A stretch of DNA of 64,000 nucleotides from NCBI GenBank assembly GCA_948146395.1, contig OX411558.1:50269122-50333121 (forward strand), given 5' to 3'. The stretch is from Fragum whitleyi. Its lineage: Eukaryota; Mollusca; Bivalvia; Cardiida; Cardiidae. Of the stretch, positions 48,601 through 60,600 are shown piece by piece. The notes beneath the pieces were generated by a model. It was not told where the DNA came from. It was given only the letters and a program-made list of their open reading frames with translations, and searched no databases. The translations under genes and the position numbers were made by a program. Every line of letters begins with the position of its first letter. Within the stretch, counting starts at the first letter, position 1.

Positions 48601-51600
48601 TATGGATGGCGGTCATAGTGTGGTCCCCAAACTTAGCAAACTGGTGTCTTCGTCAAGTATAAATGTTGACACACCTAGTCAGTAGATATTTAATGTCATT
48701 ACATGATCCCCTCCTTTTAAGGATTACGGTTGTCTCTCACCAATGGGTAGATAATCGTAAACCTATGTGTGATAGCAGTCGGAGGCTAGGAAAGGGTGTA
48801 ATGGTAGTACAGGTGAAAGAAATACCAGGAAGCCATTGTTATGTGCTCCGACCGCCGCGATATAACTGCGAAATTGTTGAAAGCGGCAAAAAACCCATTC
48901 AAACAAACAATAAAAATAAGGATTATGGACGAAAACGTAATCTACCATGTTTATGTCGAGCTATCATTGAGGGTGGTCAGAGTGTGGACCTTTAACCCTT
49001 TCCTGTTTAACAAAATGTTAGACCTGTCCAAATTCAAAGGTTTTGTAAATCATGTTTCAAAGTGAATTTTAATTGAAAAATAACAATTCAGTATGGAAAA
49101 TAGTGTGGAAAAAGAAGAAATTGCTAGTCAGAAGCAATTTCTTCTTTCTTCTCACTGTTTTCTCAAAAATAAAATCACAGGCACGTAAAAATCAGGGATT
49201 AAACAGCAAAGGGTTAATTGGGTAAACTCATGTCGCCATCTAGTATAAGTGTGAAAACAACTAGTCAGTAAGTACCCTGATAGTATTTTAATGATTATTT
49301 ACAATACTTTCATGGAATTATTCTGTGTTATTATTAAACTGGCAGGGCGTGGCTTAGCCGTGACGTAATTTGGCCATTTTACATTTCAATTTGTTGGGTT
49401 CTTTCAAAGGTAAGTCCGCAATTATCATAATGCGTGCAAATAAATGCATCCTAAAACCAAAACGATTTTCTTTCTCGGGAAAAAGTGAACACATTCAATC
49501 GTTTTGTTACCAATGCCTCGTAACTTCAGCTTTGGTAACCAACCTATGATTGATTGAATGGAGTTGAACGCCGCCTTCAACATTTTTTTTCAGTTATATC
49601 GCGGCGGGTGGAGCACCTAATAATGGATTTCTGGTATATCTCTCACCAGTACAACCATCACATCCTTTCCTAGCCTTCAGCTACTATCTCACTTAGTTCT
49701 ACGATTATCTACCCATTAGTGAGAGACAAATAATCGGAAAGAATGAGTGCCGCCGTCGGGGTTCGAACCCGGTACCTCTAGATTGACAGTCCGTCGCGTT
49801 ACCAACTGCGCTATGACGGCGGCTTGCCAACCTATGATTAAAAGTCTCAAATTATTTATGTCGACTATCAAGAGAAGGCATTTATTGTAATTATACCCCC
49901 TACATACGAAATAGAGGGGGTTTATTGGTTCACCATGTCTGTCTGTCTGTCCATCCGTCCGTCCGTAGACCTTTTCGTTTCCGGACTCTAATTCAAGAAC
50001 CAAGCCACCTAGAATAATGAAACTTCTTACAAATTCTGCTTATGACCGAAGGAAGTGCCCTATTGTTTTTTGCTCACATAGATCAAATGTCAATGTCACA
50101 GACAGCCTTTGTTCAATTGACAAAGCGCTAGTGGCAGCTTTGCGACAGCTCTAGTTAAAGCTGATTTACCTTAACCTTAAGTGTAACGCGCCTTTACGTA
50201 GGCTTTGTCCTGCCAAGGCAATACTCATGGATAATACCAAACTAAAAAAAGATTTTTAGGAGCAGCGAAAGAACATTGGGCCAACTTATTTCTCGCTCGA
50301 AAGGATGTTTTTCAGCCGGGCCACAATTGAAAACCAGCCCTTGTGTTCCGCCTGGCAAGATGATACAAACCGTTTTCAAATTATACCCGTTTTTGCAAGC
50401 ATGCGCACGCGCAAAGCGGGGTATAATTAGAAAACGGTTTGTAGCATCTTGTCAACCGGAACACAGGGGCTGGTTTCTAATTGTGGCCCGGCTGAAAAAC
50501 ACCCGAATCGGGCCCCGCCCGGGGGAGAAATAAGTTGACCCACTGCTTTAGTTTCTGACAAATAGATGGTCGATCTGGCACATAAAACCATAACGATTTC
50601 TTTTACGGAAACTTTGATCAAAATGTAAGTATCTTATGAATCTTTTGCATCGTGTCATTATTCACGTAAATGATGCTGAAAGGTGTGTACGATATCTGCT
50701 TGATGGCACCTAATGTAAATCTATCAAAACTGAACTGTATGGTTACTTTTCTAAAAACTACAATGTTTTAGTAAAGAAAATATCGAAGAGATAATTTATT
50801 GCGAAATCTCAATAATCTTTCTGAAATTATAAAAAGAAATGGATCTTTAATTATTGTTATCTTTCAGACGTATATACTGGACAGATTATAGATTGGACCA
50901 AATACAAACTGCTGACTATAACGGTCTTAATGTGTAAGTGTGCTAAACTTTGTTGTACAGTATAATGTTACATATGCCATGCATTCGAAATAAATACATT
51001 TGAGAACAGATTTAGATATTTTATCACATATCACCCCTGCTATAGACCTGCAATTTCAAGTGAGTGATCAAAGATCAATTTTACATTAAATATGATAGGA
51101 ATTAACGGTTTCTCGGACCTCACTCTTTCTTGCGGAACTATAGCATATATACAATGCAGGATATTATCTAAATGATTCCGAATCTACAGACGATTTCAAA
51201 AAATGATGTGACATATATTTCTATATTAGTAAAATTTACCTTTTCTCCACCCATCCAAACTATAGTTATAGGTTTGCAACCTTTAACCCTTTCACGAGCA
51301 CCTCATGCTGTTTACAAGTGCGCATGATTTGTTCGAAAATGATTTTAAACTCCAATTGAACTGAGCATCTGAGTTCAATTCTTTTATGATTCGATGAGGG
51401 TTTTCATTAAGTGAAATCTGTTTTTTTTTTAGTTTCAAACATAAGTTGAAAGTATTGGAAACACAAACATAACGCATCGAAAAACATGTACTTACTTATT
51501 TTATGTATATTTAGATTCACTATTCTATCTGGTGGACTAAACATCCCTGCGCCTGTCAGTCTGACCATGTTTGAGGACCAACTCTACTGGGCAGACATCA

Positions 51601-54600
51601 CTAAAATGTCAATCATGCGAGTAGGCAAGTTCAGGAACCGACGTCTTGCGCATGTCTACTCCACAGCGGAAGCGCGACCAACTTCCGTTCAGATCATGCA
51701 TGCTGCTCTGCAGCGCTTTACCGGTAGAGGTACGTCAGTATATTTGAACATCAAATCTGTAATAGATTCGAAGAACAACTTGGTTTGTCCTTTTGTTATT
51801 TTCTTTGTCTTATCCTTAAAGATTTTTTGCATAACTTTTTGACCACATGACCTAATGACTCAGACCATTGAAAAATTGTTTATAAAAAATCGAAATTTTT
51901 TACACGTTTTTTCTACTATGCTGTGTCGAAATGTTCAGAAATATGCCGACTTTTCCCTTTTAAAGATTTTTTTATTTTTCTTACAAAAAAGGTGGAAAAA
52001 GTAGCATTTTGTATGAAATTTTTGACATAAACAAATAAAAGGTTTAAGACTAGTTGTAGCCTTTGTTATCAATCAGTTTTCTCAATTGATTCGCTTTAAC
52101 TGTATATTAATAGACCTTAAAAATTTGATCTTTAGCAACATGCGATTGAATTCTTACTAATATCAGTTATCTTATTATAAACATGTACTTTCTTATTAAT
52201 ATGAGCTAACTCATTATATACTATCAGCCGCCAATCCATGTGTGATGTCATCGTGCTCCCATATATGTGTACTAACACACTTGACCGACAATAACAGACT
52301 GGGATACAGATGTATGTGTGAGGCTGGGTACCAGATTGGAGCAGATGGCATTTCCTGTCAGAGTGAGCGTGTTGTAATAACTATCAAATTCACGATAGAA
52401 AGTTGTCAAGCCTTTTCTCGGGATGACAAAATGGTGCAGAGTGTTTGCCGATCATACTCCGCTTTGCACGCAAGCGCAAAAAATGCACCATTTTGTAATC
52501 CTGAACGCAGGGAAGATTCGACAGATTGTCGTTTCCTTTGCTACTTCGATTTGATTTTCCTAAAGACTCACCTCGTACATGAACATACATGTATCCAAAA
52601 TGGGGATATTACCACTTAAAATTTAAAACTTGAAATATATCAAATAATATCAGAAAGCAATATGGAATTTTTCATTAATGATTGTAAATTTTTCCACTCG
52701 TTGGTAATAAATGTTCACATTAAATATAGCAAATGTTATGAGATTATCTTTTAGTGTTTGGAAAGTCAAAAGAGGGTAAGTTTTGGTGAGCTTGTTTTGA
52801 AGATCAAATTAAGAAAAGCTTGTCTTGAGGACAATCTCCTGGCATGTTCTTTTTTATGGAAATCGTTTTTTCGTTAACTCGCAGCCTGAAATCAAAAACA
52901 GGAATATCATTCTTATGCATTTGTAGACGTGGCCAAGACGTCTTTATAATAAAAACGGTACGCACGGCTGAGATTAGCATATCCTCGATAATTGTTTGCT
53001 ATTGAAAAAAAGGGTTGAAATATGAGGAAATAAGTGTGTTTTTTTTTTTACAGAAATAACAGAGTTTCTACTGTTTGCCACCAAGCATGCTGTTCGAGGT
53101 ATTCCGTTAGATGGCACCAAACGTCGCAGTTTGGACGCCATGTCACCAGTACTCGGACAGACCAGTACCCGACAGGGGTACAGTTTTGTGGCCGTGGATT
53201 TTGATGTCGCGCGAGGAGAAATCTACTTCTCTGATATATACAACAAGGCGATATTTAGATCACTAATCAACGATACGGGTATGACATTCATTGGTTGATT
53301 TATTGGGATAAGATATTTCACTTAGATTTAATGATCTGGACTGGGCGCTGTTGATTGTTTATGGTTTGGCCATGGGGGCGTCCTTAGAAAAGTCATATTT
53401 TAAACCCACTTATCAATGATCGTGATACACGGGGAGGCAGATGAAATATAAATACAGTGCGATAAAAGATTATTGTTTAAAATAGTTTTAAACGGATAAA
53501 AAGGATTTAACCGACAATACCCTCAAGTGAACTTGATATATGATGCTCCTGACAATTCATAAATAGTCACGAATTCAATATCCACAAGAACATTTTGCAT
53601 TTTCAATGACTCTTTTGACCATGAATAGGTGTCTTAAAAATTATGTAAATTATGACGAGATGCATATTCTTACGAAAAAACATGACAAAGTTATTTCAAG
53701 GTATGGTGGTCGCATTGTATGATTTTATTATATTTTAGATATAACACCAGTCCTGGCCACCGACAATCGATCCGTTGAAGGGCTTAGTTTTGATTGGATA
53801 TCCAGAAATCTATATTTTGCGGACTTCTACGCCAAAACTCTATCAGTAATGAACATGGACTTCCCCAATCAGAGACGTATATTGTTAAACAACCTTGGTA
53901 GTCCACGATCTGTTGTCGTTCATCCAGCAAGAGGGTAAAAAACCCTATTTTTAGCTCGGCTGTTTTCGGAGAAAACCCGAGGTATTGCTATAGCCTCCGT
54001 GTCGTCGTCGTCGTTGTCGTCGTCGTTGTCGTCGTCGTCGTCGTTGTCGTCGTCGTGCGAAAACTTTGACATTTTGTTATATCTCTGGTTCTACTGAAGG
54101 CATTCACTTGAAACTTGGCACACATGTTCACCATCAAAAGAGCAACCTATACTATCAAGGGGGATAACTCTAGATGCACTTTGTGCAAATTATGCCCCTT
54201 TTTCGACTTAGAATTTTTTCCCACCATCCAGCTTTCGACAGCCGAGCGTAGGCACCCGTAGGCGGTGCTCTTGTTTTTATTCTGTTGTGATTTCTTCTGT
54301 GTGACAAGCTAATCTTGTCCGACTCTAGCATACAAATATTTCGAACGGGGCCTTATAGACGGGTTGAAAATTTTTATTCGGAGAAAATCATGTGACTTTC
54401 TTTTTTTACATAAATGTGACCCGTCATACGAAAAGGGCCATCTGGGTAGTGCTTAAAGTGTCGACCCTAGTCATACTGCGCGGACTGCGCAGACTTACTA
54501 GGATCGAAACTTTTTGCACCGTGCATATTTTCTGAATCTAGAATGATCAATCTACCTTCTAGTGAAAGAATTTTTGAGGTACGACTTCTGGATGACCTAT

Positions 54601-57600
54601 GCTGGATCAAATCTCATTTTCAATCATTCATTTTACAGAATTCCCGGATGGTCACTTCTCGCGTGACGGGACTAAATGTCTAAATCAAATCATACCTATA
54701 CGCAAGGATTTAAGGAGATCTATACCTCACAATATAATTCATGCTGATTTCATAATATAGAAAAAATCATTCACATGTATAAGACATGTACAAGAAACAC
54801 TTTGTGTTCTTGAAGATTTGTTGTTGTTATTGTATTATCTATCAAATGTTAATATCTTTGATTCTGTATTTCCTCGGAAAATTCCTTTAAAGCCTTAAAC
54901 AAATAAACATTGCTCATTATTTTAAACGTTGTCTTTCTGTAACGATGACCAATTTTTAACAGTACATCAAAATCTGATTGAAACATTTTTTTTCGAGTTG
55001 CAAGCACGAATTCTTGACATATTTTCTGTATAGAAGAAAGAAACATTCAAGGGCATTTCACGAACGTCAATACTTGTAAAGAAATAAGGCGTATTTTTCG
55101 GTAAACATTGTTTTTTTTATTTAACATTGAAAAGTCCATTTTTCGGTGTAACGTTTTTTCACAATTATTGAACAGATACGTGTTTTTCGCTGATTGGTTG
55201 AAAGATGCTACGTCCCACCCGTTCATTGGTCGATGCGATGGAGATGGGAGTAACCTAATTAAGATTCACCGATACGAACTTGGCTGGCCGAACGGTTTGG
55301 GCGTTGACTATGGCACAGACAGGGTTTATTTTGTAGACGCTTTCTTTGACAGGTTAATATATTTTAAAATATGGCCTTCGTCGCGGGAGTGAAATAACCC
55401 CGCTGAATAGTTTTGATATTACAAGGATGATTTTACACTAGTGGCAACGCTAAACTTTCGTTGTGAAAATGAGGTCATATTGCATTTGATGACATCATTT
55501 TGCAAACGGCGTTATATGTTTCGCGGAATAAGTTGACTTGATCTTGAACTTTCTCGAAAATTGTGTCTGATTATAAAAAGAATATCAAATTTGTGCTACT
55601 AATATACCTAATTTATTAGACTCGTCATCTAAAACAGATAAAAACGAGACATAGTCTCGTGTTTATCTGTTCATAGATGACTCGTCTAATTAATTCGGTA
55701 TTGAATGACCACTCATTTAATATCCTCTGTTTAAAGTATGAAATGGGTTGATTTAAACTAAATAAAAACAATTCACTCTTATGATGGGTCTTGCCAAACG
55801 GGCTTGTTGTGGACTGCTGGACAAACCGGGTGCATTTTGCTTTCTTTGACGGGTTAATTTAGTTACCTGCCATACGAAATTTGAATTTGAAATGGGGTTT
55901 TCCGTCGCTTTCAACAATCTTTCAGTTATATCGCGACGACTTGAGCACCTAACGATGGATTCCTGGTATTTCTCACACCAGTACTACCACCACATCCCTT
56001 TCCTAGCCTCCAGTTGCTATTCCACATAGGTTTACCATCATCTACCCATTGGTGGGAGACAAATGTCGGAAAGGATAAGTGCCGCGGCCGGGGATCGAAC
56101 CCGTGCGAATAAAGACCCCTGGATAAGAAGTCCGGCGCGCTACCAACTGCGCTATTGCCGCGGCTACCTGCCATACGAAAAGGGACAATATTAGTAAGAC
56201 GTAAACTTTCGACCGTAGTAAGATGGCGCGGATCTCGAGTTCTGACAAAGTTTCTTCCAAGTCTTACTAAGTAGAAACATTTCGAACTTGGCTAATTATC
56301 TGAATCTAGCATTATTATTCTACCTACCTGACGTTTTGAAGTGCGACTACAGATTGACTTCAATATTTCTTTATAATGCAATAAATGATTATTTTACGGA
56401 GTTTCCAGTTTGCCTTTTATACATGACGGATCACTTGTATCAAATATTTTTTTGTGTATTTTTCGGTTCCATTCCTTCAAAAGCATAAATTCTAATGAGC
56501 GTTCTGTAATATTCATTACTGTATAAAATGTTCGTTTACGGCTCGTAATAGGCATACGATAACGAACAAATCCCAGGTATAAACGAAATGACTTATTTAT
56601 CATCTATCTTTGAATAAATACAACATATTTTTCTCATGTGAATTAACCTTATATCCATTCGTACAATACTACCAAACTAGTTCATTCAGCTTTTATAGAC
56701 TCTAGTAAAACCAATAAAATTCCATAGAAGCCTCATACTAAAAGTTACTTGAAATTATAAAAGGAGATGTTAAAGTCATGCTACACAAAGAAAAATGATG
56801 TTATAAACCTATGAAATTTATTTTAAGACTTCAGCATTCGGATTTAGATGGAGGAGATTTACGAACAGTATCGGGTCTAAGCCTAGTTCATCCATTTGGA
56901 GTAGCTATATTTAAAGGTAATGTAATGTGCAATTTTGAAAACGGACCGATTTTTTATTCTTTCCAGCAAAGTATGCATATATTACGCAAAGCTTTTACTT
57001 TGATGACACTTTTACTTTCGCTTTTCCTAACCTATTCCGACAAATCCCTCTTTCTGACGCCACACAAAACTCCCAGAGTCAGCCGAATGTTAGAACTTCT
57101 CATTTTCAGCATCCAATTCCTTCAAGTAACATTTTATATGCTTTAACATTTGGGTCAAAGGTTTATATATGTCGGACATGTTTCAAAAGTGCGTGATTAA
57201 GTAGTATATATATAAAAATAGGCTTTTATTCCCCGTAGATTGAACGAGTTCGTGCGTAAATTGTAAGCCTGTGCACCCACAAAAAATTACACAACAGACG
57301 TAGTCAACGGGTGCAAATAACACATGATCCTTAATGTTTTATTTTTGTGTAGTTTCTATGTATTATGTATAAAATCTAATCTTAAGTATATTTACGAACG
57401 TATTTGTAATATGTATACACGCATTGTTTTCTTGCTTTACTTGCATAGCATTAAGTATAGGATATAAAACGAATGCCGTGGTATATGGGAAATGAAACGA
57501 GCGTTTGCGAGTGCTATTTCCCATATAACACGGCATGAGATTTTCTATCTGACATAGACCACGCTTTTCTAAAATTGTCTGCATTATTACCAAAACTTCT

Positions 57601-60600
57601 AAACGAGTAAAACTCATTGTGCTTTTACTGTAATTGTGTGTAATTATGCTAAAATTCCTTATGAATCTGTCTCTGTTACTTATCATTGCAAATCTTTTGC
57701 ATTATTGCGACCATAGAAAGTCTTTTGGCGAAAAGCGCTCAAATAAAATGCTCGTAATCTTTTTGAAATGACTCGGCACGCAAATCCTGTAGAGATTCTC
57801 GTGCACGATATGCATCTATTATATATCTGTAAATACAAAGCTCAGAGTTTTATCTGTGATATATACTTTTGAAAAGCTGATCTCTGATTGGCCAATTCGC
57901 TTCAGGCGTGGTCTAAATAAACGTATGACTCAAACGGAATCATTTCCCATTTTCAGATTATATCTATCTGACCGATTGGAAACTTCAGACAATAAGTAAG
58001 ATACACAAAACAAATGGACATGTTGACATCTTAGTACAGGGAGTGGAATTTTTACGCAGTCTGAGGATTTATACACCTGAATTACAGAGGGTGCCAGGTG
58101 TGTGACTGATTAGATTTGAGAATTGATCTGACATTTTGCATTCTAGCCAAACGGTCTGGTAGTAGCTAATACATAGTAGGCTGAAAATTGCATTGTATCC
58201 AGCCTTTCTGCGACCACTAAATCTTTTGAAATAACCCTTATTTCGAAGACCAAAGAGTCTCCAGGAAAATACTATTTTACACAGTGAATATAGAATCACT
58301 CAAACGAAATCGCCATGGTGTTATGCACTTGAGCGGTTTCCAACATGTTTGCGGATCTTCTACTTCAATATTTCTTTAGCGTTTGCATCATTTCTCCGCT
58401 TGTTGAAGTATTTTATAGGTTTTACAATTAGCAGAATGTTATTTATGTGTTTTAAAGAACATACTTGTAACTTAACTTAATTTACTTTGAGATAAATTCC
58501 CCTCATTTAGAAAATACAAAGCAAATTATTCGACATTATATAATAAATTGTAGTCAATCGGATCCTACCGGTTCAAGATAATTTTCGTAGCTTTGGTATT
58601 TATGACGAAAATTCGTTAATTTTTCCTGTACAATGCGACAAACATAATTTCTCCTCATCAGAGTCCCATCCCTGTGCCGACGATAATGGAGGATGTTCTC
58701 ATATGTGTTTTCCTGTTCCCGACTTAACTGGTTTACAAAGAAAATGTGGATGTCAATATGGTATGAAGCTGGAAACCGACAATATCACTTGTATTAACAA
58801 TCCCGATGAGACTAAATTAGAAGGTATATTTCTAGTCATTTAGCCATCGTCTTCTTAGCGTTCAAAACTTTTTACATGAGTGTTTATTTTTCAGTGAATC
58901 ATTGAATAATTCGTCCTTCTAAAAGCAAGCGAGAAGTACGACTCTCCAGGTCTTCCAAAAGAAATTCTTATTTCACCATTCAATAAAGCAAAGGGAAGTT
59001 TAATGAACAACATATTGATAAATTCAAATGACTGTTCAAGTAGGATTCTTCGGATTCCAGAAAGTATAATAGAAAGCCGATTTCAGATGATAAACGGATT
59101 CGCATCATTAAATGGGACACACTGTTTATTACGTGACAGGCTGTTTTGTTTTCAGGATGTACCCAGTCCTCATCATTTCAATGTAAGACAGGTAGATGTA
59201 TCCCCAAACACTACCGCTGTAATGGTGATGACGATTGTTTGGACAACAGCGATGAGGTGGATTGTCCTAAAGGTAAGCAACTTCAGGGTGTCTCCAAACA
59301 TTTGAAATAGCAAGTGCGAGAAAAAGATCTCATAGATTTATAAAACCACAGTCTTATGATCTGCTAAACAATTATATCCTTAATGACTCATGTGACGATA
59401 AAATTCCAATGTTCGTGCTTTATTGTCGTAAACGATGGGTAGCATTTACTTAAATAAACAATAATGCAGTGTTGAGGAATGCTCTTCCTTAACAACCTTA
59501 TCAAATGAACAAGAAGAAGACTGGGTGTATTTTTACCATCAAGGACACCATCTATACTTTAAATTTGTCAAAGCTTTAACCAAATACGTTGTCAGTTTTT
59601 TGCGCTCGAAGTTCAATAGTAACTGAAGGTGGTGTTCAATGGTAATTGCAGGTGTTAGGTAAATCAAAGTGAATCGATTATGAAACACTTTCAATAGCAT
59701 AAAGCGTATACATGTGTTTGACTTCCAAGATTCGGTGCGTGGTTGTGAAAATTTAAAATATTGGTATAGCTATCTCTGCTGAACCAATTATAGATAAACA
59801 TTTTTAAACAGTGAATTTGAAATATTGTCATTTTTGTGTACACATGTATAGATAAAAACGACATTTGTTCCTCAACTAAGCATTTTCATATTAACATTGT
59901 TATCATATTAAAGAAACGAAATGTCCGCCCCACAAACGCTTGTGTGATAATGGTAAATGTTTTAAATATATTGCAGTTTTTTTTCTGTTGAAACACTTTA
60001 TTTCCATTCAGGCTTTATAACATGATCATAAATTAATTTTGTCTATACAGTTTTAGACAAATATACTAACAATCATTCTCTAATAAACCTTTTTGTCTAT
60101 ACATAGTCTGTTACAGAAAGACTATATGTCTGCCCAACAAGTTTAGATGTGGTAACGGTTAATGTAACAAGTATAACTAGAGTCTATCTATACATATTCT
60201 ATTACAGAGAGTGTATGTCCATCCCGCCTTTTAGGTGTGATAACAGTTAATGTATCAAGTATAACTAGAGATATTTCTATCTAAACATTTTCTATTAAAG
60301 AGTTTGAATGTTCATCCCGCAATTTTGGTGTGATAAGGGTGAATGTATCAAATATAACTAGAAATATGTCTTTCTACACATATTCTGTTACAGAGAGTGT
60401 ATGTTCGCCCCACAAGTTTAGGTGTGATAATGGTAAATGTATCAAATATAACTGGAAATGTGATGGTGATAATGATTGTGGAGATATGTCTGATGAAAGA
60501 CAATGTCGTGAGTATATCTTTTATACTATCCATAGCTTAACGTTGGTCATCGAATCTACATTAAGCTAAAGAAATTTAAATATACAGAGGCAAATGCCAT

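Larger units (their letters stand above)
48706..49275 (+). pseudogene. Third tandem copy of the propeller exon, broken by two transposable elements
   Basis: Three pieces belong together: 48706-48729 (CCTTTTAAGGATTACGG), 48917-48995 ([14 protein letters not shown] then EGGQSVDL) and 49214-49271 ([16 protein letters not shown], donor GTAAGT). A SINE with a 12-bp duplication separates pieces one and two. A piggyBac-like MITE at TTAA separates pieces two and three. Without the insertions there would still be an in-frame TAA where copy 1 has AAA. Confidence 0.88.

Noticed and set aside
49745..49822. tRNA-Asp-like sequence on the minus strand
   Set aside because: A and B boxes and acceptor stem are good, but it is the head of a SINE with a target-site duplication, and the anticodon stem is imperfect.
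58924..58970. Possible small exon between EGF 4 and the next LDLa
   Set aside because: Exons 58662 and 59156 already join in phase, and the stretch has no domain signature.
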